Program-made: the position numbers and the translations under genes
Part shown: piece after piece, positions 23,901 through 35,084 of the stretch
Numbering within the stretch: the first letter of the stretch is position 1
Layout of the letters: every line of letters begins with the position of its first letter
The notes under the pieces: generated by a model
The model's input: the letters and a program-made list of their open reading frames with translations, nothing else
Databases searched by the model: none
What the model was told of the DNA's origin: nothing
NCBI GenBank assembly: GCA_030267565.1
Contig: BRXU01000031.1
Location: 372,001-436,000 of the forward strand
From: Pleodorina starrii
Taxonomy: Eukaryota; Chlorophyta; Chlorophyceae; Chlamydomonadales; Volvocaceae
Direction: 5' to 3'
Length of the DNA: 64,000 nucleotides

Positions 23901-26900
23901 GGTGCCGGGATGCCGACGGATTCTTTCCTTTGGGTTCGGAGGGGAGGTGCAGGCCCGCACACGCAAGGCACCACCATCACCGGGGCTCGGGGCTGCGCAA
24001 CGCGGCCACGAAGGCAAAGGCATCGTCCCAGCCCGACCCCCCCGCCGCCGTCGACCCGGTCCGGTGCCCCAGGCGCTGTTCCTGACGGCATGTATGTCTT
24101 CCGGGGGTCCGGGGTCCGGCGGCGGCGGTGAGACCCAGACCCGCAGAATTCCACTGCGCCGGCTCAGTGTCAGTGTCTCTCGGGGACGCTGGGAGGCGCG
24201 GCGAACCGCGCCATGCGGCGACCGGGCCCCTGGTATATGTGTGTATGTGTGACTGCACCCCACCCACCCGCCCCCTCTGCACCCTGAACCCGGCACCTCG
24301 TTTGGCCGTACTCACGCACATACACACACACGCACATACACACACGCACGCGCCCCCCCTCCCCCCCCAGACGGCTGGGGCTCCTACCACGACCTCATCA
24401 ACGAATCTGCCATCATGACGGGCGTCTTCACCGCCTCCAGGACCTTCTACCTCCTCTTCCAACAGTGCGTGGGGCGGGGTACACGGGGCGGCGTGCAGCG
24501 AACAGTGTGTGGCAAACTGTGCGGCGAACAGTGTGTAGCGAACGGTGCAGCGTGGAGCGAACTGTGCAGCGAACAGTGGCCTCCAGGGAGGACGGGGGGT
24601 CTCCCAATAGTGCCGCCGGGCTGTCCGCTTTGCTGACTCCTTTGAGCCCGCCCCGCCAGCTGCTGCTCACCAATCCGCCCGCTACTCACTCTGCCCGCTG
24701 CCGCCACTGTTGCCACCGCTCCTGCTGGCGATGCAGCCACCGCCATCGTGGCCGATGCTGCGCACTCCCCCCTCTGCCACCACCGCTGTCGCTGACGCTG
24801 ACGCGCCCGCGCAGCCACTGTTGTCGATGCTGCTCACTTTCCCCGCGGCCGTCTGGGTTCTGGGTCCGTTCGCTAACGCCGTCTCCGTCTCCCCTGCGGT
24901 ATCTCCTTTTTACTCCCTGCGGCCGATGTCCCCGCTGCTTACTTCCGCCCCCGCGCAGCCACACCACGCTCGAGCGGCTGCGAGCCGACGGCTACTGGTG
25001 CGAGCCCGCCGGCTGCGCGCTGCTGCGGCTGGGCTCCTCCGCGGCACTGCTGGCGGCCGACACGCGCACCTGCCGTACCCAGCAGCGAGTCCTGCCGCCG
25101 GACTTCCTGGCCGCGGCTTCGGAGCGGCTGGCGGCGCTGCCGGGGGAGGTACGGCACGTGGTGGTGCTGCTGGGGGGGCCGCTGGTGTACCCCCGGCTGC
25201 CGGTGCAGGACGCGCTGCAGGTAGGGTGGGTGGGTTGGTGGGGGATGAGGGGGCGAGGAGGGGGAGGTGGGGGCCGGCAGAGTGTGGTGCGCTACGGTAG
25301 TCCAATTAGGCAGGGGGCTGAAAGGGGGAATAGAGGGTTCTCTCCTTCTCTGGGCTGGCCTTTCTCCTTCCCGTTCGGTTCCTCCAACTTATCGCGCCGT
25401 TCTCTCAATCACGCTTGACGTGACCTTGTCCGTCCGTCCGTCCCTCCGTTGCCTCCGCGCTCCACCCCTCGCCACCTTTCCTCCGTCTGCTCGCCTTTCT
25501 TTTGCCCCAGCAGCCCTACCCCTTCGGACTGTCTTTCCCTGCTGCTCATGCTGCCGCTGCTGCTGCTGCTGCTGCTTCTGCCCTCCTCCTCCTCCTCCGC
25601 CGCCTCTTACAGAAGCTGGACGAGCTGTTCACGGGCAACACGCTCGTGAGTGTCATCATGCAGAAGACGGGTCTGGCTTCCCAGGTGACCCGCAGGTTCG
25701 GCATGATCGAGTTCCTGGATGACGTCATCGATCAGTGGAGTGCGCACCAGCACACCGCCGAGCGGGACGCGCTGCTGGAGACGCTGCTGGTGGGGCAGGG
25801 TGGCTGTCGGTGGGATGAACGTGTGGGTGGGTGGGATGTGGGTGTGGGTGTGGGTGCAGCGCCTGTGCGCGGCAGCGGGGCGTTGGGTTTCGTCAGGTTT
25901 GTGGCGGCAAGGCTGGGATCGGCGCGAGCTGTCCCGGGTTGTTGAAGAAGGCCCCACAGGAGGCGAATCACGCGGGTGGCATTCATCATCCCCACGAGAC
26001 ACGTTCCTCACCTCCCGGTATCTTCTTTTTTCTCCACCCACCCACCCACCCACCCCTCGGCACCACCAGGCGCTGGCTGTGGAGAAGCGCTTCCGGGTGA
26101 CACTACTCAGCGGCGATGTGCACTGCGCCGGGTACGGCATGCTGCACGGCCGCGGCGACGTGCCGGCGGGCGGGGTGGCGCTGATGGCCCCGCCCCGCCA
26201 GGACGCCCTCGCGACCGACCCACGGTTCATCCCTCAGATCATCAGCTCCGCCATCGTCAATGTGCCGCCGCCGGCGCCGCTGCTGAAGCTGCTGTGCCTG
26301 GCTGGCCGCAAGGCCCAGCCCGTCCTCCAGGTGTGCTGCGGTGGCTGTGTTACCGTGATTCTTGTTTACACTTCTTGCACTTGTTCACTGCTCTTCTTGT
26401 TGTGACCGGGCTTGCAGCGGGCGCCTGTGGCCCCTCCCTGCCTTGTGCCTTTGCGCCTTGCCCTGTCCAGGCCGGTGGCCTCCTCTCCCTTTGCCCTCTC
26501 TCTCGCGCGGCCTGGGATATTCCTTCAACGTATCTTCAACGTTATGTCCTTCACCCCACCGCCCCCGCCCCGCCTGGTTTTGGCCTGCCCTCACGACCCG
26601 CCCACACCGGCCGCCGCAGGACTGCGTGATGCGCATGCTGCCGCTGTTTGGTCCGGCGAACGACGCCGACAGCCTGCTGCACGGAAGACGCAACTGGTAG
26701 GCACCCACCTTGGGGTAGGCGCCTAACTGGTACGGTACCTGGCGGGGCGACTGGTGCTCGCAATGGGGGTGTATGGGCGCTGCGCCGGGCCTGGGCCCCG
26801 CGCTAGGCCGGGTGGCGCTAGGCTGCGTTGAGTTGCGCTGCGCTGCGGACGTGTAGGCATCACGGCGATTGCGCCGACTCCTCGCCCTCTTTTGAGTCCC

Positions 26901-27663
26901 GATATATCTGGGGTGTGGTGCTTCCCCGCACCGTTCCCCGACCTCCGTGACCTCATGTCGGGGAGTGTGTGCGTGTGTGTGCGTGTGTGTGTGTAGAGGC
27001 CCTGTGTATAGCTCCTGTGTATAGCCCCCCTTATATGCGGCCGCAGATGCGGCTGCGCACTCCACCCCGCTTGGCCCTGTACCGGGCTGCGCACGCAGTC
27101 GCGCTGAGTCGCCGCCGCCGGTGCGTTGGTGCGTTGGTGCCTGCAGGTGCGAGGCCACGCTGGGCGGCCCCGGCGACCACCTGGCCTTCGCGTGGCGCTG
27201 CGAGAAGGAGCTGGGCAGCGAGGAGGTGCGGAGTGCGGAGTCGGGTGCGGGTGCGGGAGGGCAGTGCAGCAGCGGCCGGGATGGGGAACCGGAGTGGGGG
27301 CGGGAACGGGGAAAAGGAAACGCCGTGCTGTTCCGCTGCACTTCGGGATTACTCTGGATGGACTCTGAAGCCTGGTCTGACACACCATCATACGAATACA
27401 GAATAACCATCACAGCCCGGAATGGCGGAATGGCGGGTGAAGTGATTCCTGCGGTTAGGCCAGCTCCCAGGGTACCGTAGGCAGCTGCTGGCGGATGCCG
27501 AGGGCTGTCCTTTGGTGGTGTGTGTTGTCTTGCCAGCAGGCCTGAAGCCGGCCCCAAGCCCACCCACTTGCACCCGCTTCCAGCTCCCCGCTCCCGCCGC
27601 CGGGTGGTCTGTGCGCAGGTGGAGGTGTTTTCGGTGACCGTGCCGCCGCTGAGCGACGGCTGA
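20939..27663 (+). CDS. PhoD-like metallophosphatase with polyglutamine-rich insert
   Basis: Phosphohydrolase of the PhoD-like family (two-metal active site; substrate unknown). Exons: 20939-21002 and 21331-22259 (both tentative), then 22578-22797, 23091-23125, 23293-23430, 23771-23837, 24371-24464, 24959-25220, 25613-25789, 26070-26330, 26620-26696, 27147-27225, 27619-27663; about 815 residues. Seen: FYSCNG, metal-site GGDQLYNDGVF, WDDHDIVDGWGSYHD across an intron, FQHHTT, and LSGDVHCAGYG near residue 676. These come in family order and all exons from the second onward join in phase. The second exon encodes an N-terminal region ending in a long Gln/Pro-rich stretch before the WRFRLD segment. 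No signal peptide is evident. The start is weak: no in-frame ATG opens the second exon, and the first exon was chosen because its phase fits the 21331 acceptor. Confidence 0.9.
24850..24908 (+). repeat. Dispersed intronic repeat, full copy
   Basis: GTCTGGGTTCTGGGTCCGTT followed by CGCTAACGCCGTCTCCGTC and CCTGCGGTAT, in the PhoD-like intron before the exon at 24959. About 50 bases are nearly identical to the reverse strand of 15121-15175. Confidence 0.85.
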
Positions 27664-28433
27664 CGCGGCTGAGGCGGCGCGCTTCTGACGAGCGGCAAAA
27701 AGGGGGAGGCAGGCGCTGCACAGCCGGGCCGCACTGCATCGGGCGGTGGGGGCCCAGTGGGTCGGTTGGCTGGCGGTGGGGGGGTTGCTACCCATGCCGG
27801 TGTGAATGGCGGGAACGGCGTGCAGGATGGCGGTGCCGGGGCATTGGTGGCGTTGTATTCGACGGAAAGAGGGGAGAGACGGTTCGCAGGTTTGCACGGA
27901 TGTGCTCGATTATCAATGTCGCTCGCGTGGTTTCGGGGCAGCATTTCGCTGCTGTCCCGCTTGGTATTTAGCAGGGGTTGGCCTGTTTAGCTACTGCATT
28001 CATTTATTCATTCATTCGTTCATTCATAGCTCTCTGTGACTGAGCTTTCTGTGGCTGTCTGTGACTGAGGAAACGATTGTTGAATTTTGTGGGCCCCCTG
28101 TCCACTAACCTAAAAACGTCTCCCTAGTGGGGGTTTAGCGGGTAACTGTCCGCACACATCGCAGATGAACGAATGGCGTGTTCGCTGCAGACTGCATTCG
28201 CCTCCGAGCGCATTTTGCAGTGCATACCGTACGTAGACGTGACATGTCGTGGTGTTTCCTCATGCGCCAGGCAGAGGCTTGGTGAGTTGTAGAGAGCTAT
28301 TCGAGGCCCCACAGTAACAAACTGTGTGCATAGCTACTGGTGGTGGTGGTGGGGGTGGTGCAGTGGGAACCCACCCGGTGGGCCCTCTGAAGGAGACTGT
28401 GCGAGTGTCAAGTAGCGTCTGTATTTAAACTTT

Positions 28434-28463
28434 TGTACGGCGTGAGTGGACTCACGCCGTACA
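28434..28463. repeat. Perfect 14-bp inverted repeat, 2-base centre
   Basis: TGTACGGCGTGAGT, then GG, then its exact reverse complement ACTCACGCCGTACA. Confidence 0.9.
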
Positions 28464-29011
28464 GTCTGCAAATCCTCATTTGGATAGTTCGAGAGCACCG
28501 CGCCTGTACATTGTGATACATAAGCAGCACTGGAGCGTATATGGATTGTCGGTGTTGATTGTCGTACGCTTGCGCCCCAAGTCGCAGAGGCACTCCTGCC
28601 TCGCCGGACAAATTCGCCAAATGCCTCGCTTGGGCGCACAATCTAGTATAGAATTGTATAACGTATTAGAGTTGTTACAGGCTTAAGGCCTGAAACGGCA
28701 CACAGGCAAACTTGATCGGCCCAGATTCACGGCTTGATGCTGAGGCCACGCCGAGTCCAGAAGCCTTTTCGACTGGGCCGCCCCGCAGAGACTTTCATCC
28801 TATGCTAAATGGCATTCATAGGACCGGCAGAAGATGACTAGCGAGGTCTTGGGATTGTTTCCGGGGTAGATGCCAACAACATTTTTGGCTCGTATGGCCA
28901 AACTAAATCAACGTAATTGATCACGCTGCCTCCAATGTCAAGAGTAAAGATTTTTGAATTATTGGCCGGGTGCTACGCGTATTTGCTCAGAGAATTGCGT
29001 GGTCGTGTCCA

Positions 29012-29030
29012 TTTATGAATTATTCATAAA
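29012..29030. repeat. Perfect 9-bp inverted repeat, 1-base centre
   Basis: TTTATGAAT, T, ATTCATAAA: an A/T-rich perfect palindrome. Confidence 0.85.
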
Positions 29031-29145
29031 GCTGCCTAAGTGACCAAAGCTGCTGGGGCACATATAACGAACCGATACAAGGCCAGGCAGTTATGTGAAT
29101 ACATTTTATGATAAATGCGCGGGGACAGCGCTGGAGAATGCGTGC

Positions 29146-29169
29146 CGTACTATTTTCCAAAATAGTACG
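29146..29169. repeat. Perfect 11-bp inverted repeat, 2-base centre
   Basis: CGTACTATTTT, CC, AAAATAGTACG. Confidence 0.9.
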
Positions 29170-29837
29170 ACCTACAAGCGCACCGGTCCCTCACCACGGT
29201 CGGCAGCTCGGCACTCCCGAATGAGTTTCGCTGCCGGCTAGTTCTGCATAAAGTTAACATGGATCTTGACAAGGCGCTGCTGCTTCTCGACAAGACACAG
29301 TGGTCGGTCAGGCCGAGCTTCCGAGAGCCATGCCGACGCCGCGCAGGGCCGGCCGCGGTCGCAGCCGCTCGTCGACGCCGCATAACTATAGTATAATCAA
29401 TATGCAAACAATGAGCTCGATGAGACCGCCCTCGAGGGCTTGGTGTACTCTGAGAACGAGCTCTCGCGCGATGAGGCCGATCGACCTCGGCGCGTCGGGT
29501 TCCATTATGGGCAACGACGTTCGCAGGCTTCGTCCTAAGGGTTTAATCACGTGCTGGAGTGATATGACATGGGCGCTTTGACGTTACCGCCTCAAAACAT
29601 AGTGTGTACGGACCTCGCGCCAACAGAGATAACGTCCCCAAAACAGCCCATGTAAGTTGGGATCCGTTTGGGCCTGCCACTTTACATGTAAACGTGAGGT
29701 AACGTAACGTGTCATGTAAATTGGCTATTACGTTTTTGGGCGGGGCCTCGCCGTTGCGGACTCGCGAAGCTTCACACTTACAACCAGACGCGCGACAAAC
29801 CCGACGACCTATCCTTATGCCATCACTTATTAAGATG

Positions 29838-29857
29838 CCCCGCCCTGTAGGGCGGGG
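29838..29857. repeat. GC-rich hairpin, 8-bp stem and TGTA loop
   Basis: CCCCGCCC-TGTA-GGGCGGGG. The stem is all G-C with a tetraloop, so the transcript of either strand would fold very stably. Confidence 0.88.
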
Positions 29858-30361
29858 TCTCAGGGGGTCTCACCCTCATTCGATAACCACAGGTACCCAG
29901 AGTGTGAGAGCCCGTCGAGACCCCTGGTGTCGAAGGAAGGTGAGCCATTCAGTACTCAGAACCGTTCGAGTCCTCAGTTGCTCCCATGCGCCGGGCTTTG
30001 AAGCGCCCACGAAGCCCGAAGCTGCCCTCAAGACAGGACCCTTTGACATTTCACAAAAGCTACGTATGCATGTTTTTCTTGTACTGAGGGCTCTATTTCG
30101 GAACGCTTTGATATCTGCTCGCTCGTCATTCCGCCGCGGGCCCGACCAGGCCCGACTGCTTGCGAATACCCCGAAGCTCGATCGAAATCGCTCGCACTTG
30201 GCATTCAATCAGGATTGCTTAATGCTGCCGTCTATTTGCATCACTGCATGGGCGCTATTGTACATGGTAATTTTTGTAGCCCTGACAGCTCCCTGGCCCG
30301 CCATCGCCTTACTAAGATGGAACTAAAGAATTACACAGTATGCATGCGGATGAATAATCCA

Positions 30362-30410
30362 ATACCGCATAATAGCTGAATTTTATGGGATGATAACTGT
30401 GATGCGGTAT
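30362..30410. repeat. 9-bp inverted repeat flanking a 31-base loop
   Basis: ATACCGCAT at 30362 and its reverse complement ATGCGGTAT ending at 30410. Confidence 0.7.
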
Positions 30411-31075
30411 GCTTGCGTGGGTGCCTCACTCAAAAGCAGAGCTTACGGCTCGTCCCCGGGGCGGGCACAGGCGGGCGGCCGTTGTCCGTACCATGCATAA
30501 TGCCGAAGCTGACGGGAAGCTTCAGCTTCATACAAATATGCTCATAATAATCGTGCGAATTGAGCTTTTGCGCCTCTGCAGGAGCTGCGATTCGCGCGAT
30601 TCGCTAGCCAGTCAGGGATCTTTGACAAGCCAACGGCTTTGGAAGGGTTCCGCTGCAGCTTTATATGTTTCATAGACGTTTCATAGACGTAAGTAATTCA
30701 CGTGCGCTACGAAGCTAGGCCGGGAGCTCCTGATCATCCCCATTCTCCGGCCGTTCCATGCCCCTTGCCACGTGGCAAATGCTAGTAAAAATGCCGCGGG
30801 AACTGGCACGGGATGCGCCTGCTGGCTTACTGCCTTCCGTCCGTCCAAACATAGCCAACAACCTCGTGAATCCTTGCCGGTCGATGCATGAAAGTCCGGA
30901 ACTCGTTCGCTCGTTCACAGCTACAGAGCGGGATCCGTAGCCGCGCCTCCGTCAAGCCCAGATCCCAGAGGCAGCCCTGAAACCTCCTCCGCGACTGAGC
31001 GCTTCGTTCCGGCTCGTTCCCCGTGTAGGAATCCGAAGCAGACAAGGACTCCGTCATCAGAAGCGACCTCCAGCC

Positions 31076-31891
31076 ATGAAGGCACTGCTGGCGCTCCTCC
31101 TCGTCGTTCCGGGGCCCTGGCTGCTGTCACAGACCGCTGCCGCGGCCGCGCTGCGCGGCCGCCTCAGCACTGAGACCTCACCACGCGCAGGTAAGCCAAC
31201 AGCCCGGTACATGCGCTTCGATAAGAGCATTTGCCGGAATGGGATTCTCAGCAGCCGAGCCACGTCCTGCGATGCGGTGCAAGCGGCGGCGCCCGGTTCC
31301 CCCCTGACATCCGCGCAGTTCATATCCTTTACGGCGTACCTGCGCTTGGTTGGGGATTGGGAACCTAAAATTCCCGGGGCAATACCGCTCCCGTAAACTG
31401 CAGGCGCTGCATCGGGGCTCAGTGGTGACACCGGCGATCAACCCGGGGGGAAAATCGCGAGGCGGCAAGCCATCACCATTTGGCCTTGCGGGCTGGAGCC
31501 GCTTGCCACAGACGCGGGCCCGGACGCCGTGTTTCCTCGGCCCTGCCCCAAGCCCCCGCCACCCCCACGAAAGCCCCCACCGCCTAGGCCATCGCCACCA
31601 CCCATGCCATCGCCGCCGCCGAAGTCGCCGCCCCCCAAGCCATCTCCACGACTCAAGCCATCTCCGCCGCCTCAGCCATCTCCACCACCCAAGCCGTCGC
31701 CGCCGCCGAAGTCGCCGCCGCCCAAGCCAGCCCCACCGCCTAAGCCATCTCCGCCGCCTAAGCCGTCGCCGCCACCACAGCCGCCTCCGCCTCCCAAGCC
31801 GTCCCCACCCAGGCCCCGCATCATCCGCTTTCCCCCCTGCAATGAGATCATCTACGTTGGCGGGATGCCGCTGCAACTGCAATGCCCGTGA
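31076..31891 (+). CDS. Small secreted proline-rich (hydroxyproline-rich-glycoprotein-like) protein
   Basis: Exons 31076-31190 and 31512-31891, joined in phase; 164 residues. Residues 1 to ~25 form a clear signal peptide (MKALLALLLVV...SQTAAAAA). From ~47 to ~140 the protein is almost wholly PPPP, SPPP, PPKPS and KSPPPK repeats, as in algal cell-wall and extracellular-matrix proteins where prolines are hydroxylated and glycosylated. It ends in a short tail with two cysteines (CNEIIYVGG...QLQC). Pherophorins have a similar proline rod between two globular domains, but no such domain fits here, so it is either a minimal rod protein or a truncated relative. Secretion and wall location are inferred. 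The ATG has a good context, and a purine-rich repeat lies downstream. Confidence 0.65.
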
Positions 31892-32821
31892 GGGCGGCAG
31901 GTAAAATCGCTGCGAGCGTTTGCGTGCGCCTGCTCCGGGTGCGAGGGCAGGGCGTCTCCAGGGAGGGAAGCTTAGCCTGCTTAGCCTGCTCGGGTGCGGC
32001 GGCTTTCCTTTCCATCGCGACCGCTCCATAAAAGCGTCCGCTGGAAGGACAGGCGGAGGGCTTTGGAGGAGGGCAGGAGGAGGACAGGAGGAGGGGGACA
32101 GGAGGAGGGCTTTGGCAGGAGGAGGACAGGAGGAGGGCTTTGCGGACCCTTGCGGGCTGACGGGCAGCGTGCGTGTGTGTGTTGGGAAAGGGCTGTGATG
32201 GGCTCGCCGTTGCGAAGCGCGGACATTGGAATGGTGTTAGGATTAGGGCTGATATGCTCGGATGACATGGTCGACTTGGCGTCGTGGGTGGGAGCTCACC
32301 AGCCGGCATGGCTGACGTGACCGGAAAGGGTGCTTAAGTGATCGAGCCACGTAGAGGCATGCAGCGTCGCGCGGATTACCGTCTGGCGGCCTTAAGGCGT
32401 GGTCGATAACCGTCTGTTTCAGGGCCCCCATCAGGGCCCCCATGCCCCCGGAACCCCAGTCGCCCGATGGTCACTGTATCGGACGTTGTCGGTTGTAGCG
32501 GTTGATCGAGCCACTGCTCTCTTTCGCATCGTGTTTCGATGCGTGCAGCCAGGGGGTACAGAGCTACAGACCTTGCGTAAAGGCCGGTACGCAGTTATAA
32601 TACCTAACTCTGTCTGTAACAGACCCACGACGCTGCGACCCCCGAGCGGGCGGCAACGTACGGAAACGTTGGTTGAGGTGGGTCAGTCGTCAAACTCTGC
32701 ATCGCATTCTCTGTATATTTTTAACTTGGTCTTAGCTATCTGGGTTTAGCTCTCAAACAAAAGGACAGCTCTGGCTCAGTCACAGCTGCGGTGGTCGCTG
32801 TTTTGCTCAGGCCTTCGAAAA
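31892..32821. other. Intergenic interval
   Basis: 930 bases. It contains the 3' UTR of the proline-rich gene, a purine-rich repeat at 32040-32145, and the likely promoter of the four-helix membrane protein. A TGTAA element (the usual volvocine polyadenylation signal) occurs near 32618. No further gene is supported. Confidence 0.5.
32040..32145. repeat. GGACAGGAGGAGGG purine-rich repeats
   Basis: Five to six imperfect copies of a 13-20 base purine unit built on GGACAGGAGGAGGG and GGGCTTTGG. Confidence 0.8.
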
Positions 32822-35084
32822 ATGCGGAGCGGCAGCGGTGTCCTGTGCATTTCAGCGGCTCAGCTGATTGTTGGCCTCTGCTTGCTTGGAGGTGCGTCTG
32901 CAACTTTTATCCAGCATCGTTGAGTGCTGACTGTGAATCTGATTCCCTCATCGTCGTTTAATTACATGGCATCTTCAACCAACCACATAATGAAACAGTT
33001 TACGAGGGCTACAAGGTAAGGGTTGCGTCCCGTCGTTGAGCAAGAACCCAAGTGATCGGCAATTGGTGTGCCCAATAAAGTCGCAAGCAGCATGATTTGA
33101 ACAACTGCGCTGGGATCAATCGTGAAGTGGTTCTGGCATCGGGTTTTTATCAAGCCGTTGTCAAAAGTAACTGCAACGGGCCTTCAACTTCCCTTACTTG
33201 TCGTTCTGCCGTGGGTGGTCACTGGTCGGTGGCCTAGTTGCCCGATTGCGCAAGGCATCAGGGAGCCTGTCAGGATTGTGCGCTGTAGCCTTCTGGCCCT
33301 GCCCCTCCCCCGCCCCTCCTCCTGGGCTCTCACCGCACGGGGCTTGCGTTATTCCCAGGATGCCAATACACCAACTTGGAAAGCCAGGTGCTTCTCATCA
33401 ACTGGGCAGTCGTAGCCGACGCGTTTGGGCAGATGGCGCAGAGACCATAAGCGACACCGCGGGTGTCCGCCGCAGGGAGTGCGGCCGGGGGCAGGAGCCC
33501 AGCGAGGCACCTATGCGCTCAGCTTTTTGGACATACGCCGTCTTCCCTGCGCAAAGCGTACCGTATGCCGTGACCCCCTCCACACACACAATCCCTGAAG
33601 CCCTAGGTTCCTCTTTTTGCAAACCCGGTCGCCGCGTTCTGGCTGCTGAAATCGCATTTGCGCTTCGGCTTCTTTGTGTGCAACCCCTGCCCGTTTTCGT
33701 GCGGCTCCATGCTACGGCTCCTCCCAGGCCTATTACTTTGAAAAGTTCATCGGTGAGGAGGGGGGTATCCCCGCCGACAATGTAAGCGTCGCGACGCGTG
33801 TGGCGGGCTACGAGTCGCCGCTGGACTTCCGCTCGCCCATGGGCTTCTCCTTCTACCTCTCCATCTTCAACAACATGTAAGCTTTGCGGGGCAAGGGCCA
33901 GACAATATGCCCCATCAATATTGCTCCGCTCTCGCTCGGTTTGCCGTTGCTTCGCGCTCAACGAGTCTGGTTTATTGGTCCCCGCATCACTACAGCACGG
34001 CGTGCCGGCCGCCCGACCGCCTACGTCTCCCGCCACTTCCACGCCCGTACAACGGGTGTACGGCTCCTCCACGCCCCCTTCCGCTCACAGGTTTGCCATC
34101 TTCGGCCTGGCGGGTGTCATCAACGCGCAGCGCGAGCTGATCATTGCGTTCTTTGCGTACAACGCGGCGCAGATGGTCATTTCCTTCCACGCCTTCGTGG
34201 ACATCTGCACCGGTGAGAGGGGGCTTGGATACCTGCATCGGTTTATTTGTCGATGTGGTGCCAGCTCCTCAGGGCTTCGGAGCGGGGGTTCTGCGTCGCG
34301 CCAGGCGCTTCGCCTCAGTGCGGCTTCTTACCCAGGGCTGATGGGGACCGCGAGAAGGGCCCATGTGTGCGGGATGGCGCGACCAGAACCCGGCCAGGGA
34401 TTTGCGGGACCGGAATGGAGGGGCGGAGGGCCGGGTGGGGTGCGTGTGCTCTAGCGGTCGTTGGGGCGCGCAGGAAAAGGGCGGATTGTGCAGCAGGATG
34501 ACCATAGTATCACGAGAAGGGCAGGGTGGCGAGCGGGAAATGCTGGTCTCGTGAGTTCGTAGTTTGCCGGATTCAGAAATCCGAAGTTGAGGAAGAAAGG
34601 CCGGGTTGCGGCGCGCCAGGCCATGGGGCAGGTGTCCAGGGCCCCCATCTTTCTTGCCTCATTCACCCTCTCCCCTCCCCACTCCCTGGTCGTCCTTGTT
34701 GTAGATGCGGGCATCAAGTACGCGGGCGAGCCCGCGAAGCTCACATCGTTTGAGCGCGCCGCCGCCACGTTCATCTTCTTCTGCTTCATGTTGAGCTTGC
34801 TGGCGACGGTGTTCGCCGTCAAGGCCATGGACGAGGTGAGGCGGGATTTCAATACGACGAGTCGACACCTGGACGGGTGATCCAACCTGTGGCAGTGTGC
34901 GTCGTCACTTTCGTGCGCGCGCGTGTGACCTCACCTTTACGTTGATGTATGGTTTGCGGCTGCACTGTCTGTGGCCACACTGTCTGCCTCAACGCCAACG
35001 CAGGTCAAGAGCAAGCAGCGGGAGGAGTACAACCGCATGGCGGTGCTCTCGGACACGCTGGATTTCCAACCAGAGAACGCGTAA
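32822..35084 (+). CDS. Four-helix integral membrane protein of unknown function
   Basis: Exons 32822-32891 (or -32893), 33728-33876, 34091-34212, 34705-34835, 35004-35084; about 184 residues. Hydrophobic segments lie at roughly residues 8-24, 62-84, 89-112 and 133-154. Between helices 1 and 2 is a polar loop (YYFEKFIGEEGG...NVSVATRV) with one N-glycosylation sequon, NVS. The charged tail SKQREEYNRM...FQPENA would be cytosolic, and both termini would lie on the same side. The last three introns join cleanly. Intron 1 does not: a normal GT donor leaves the wrong phase, so either a GC donor (GGT|GCGTCT) or an unseen micro-exon is needed. Tetraspanin-like topology is seen, but the CCG signature is absent, so I assign no family. 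Confidence 0.78.

Larger units (their letters stand above)
27664..31075. other. Gene-poor interval with short palindromes
   Basis: About 3.4 kb between the PhoD-like stop and the next start. It is less GC-rich than the rest of the window. Open frames here (for example plus 29709-30326, minus 28334-28639) lack conserved motifs, plausible splice partners and codon bias, so none is called. The first few hundred bases probably include the PhoD-like 3' UTR. Its notable content is a set of perfect short palindromes, listed separately. Confidence 0.6.

Noticed and set aside
26385..27944. 519-codon open frame on the minus strand
   Set aside because: It lies antisense to three exons with the conserved PhoD-like protein and has low-complexity Pro/Arg composition with no family motifs.
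29709..30326. 205-codon plus-strand frame
   Set aside because: No ATG-based start in good context, no conserved segment, and it crosses the GC hairpin. One hydrophobic patch near its end is not enough.
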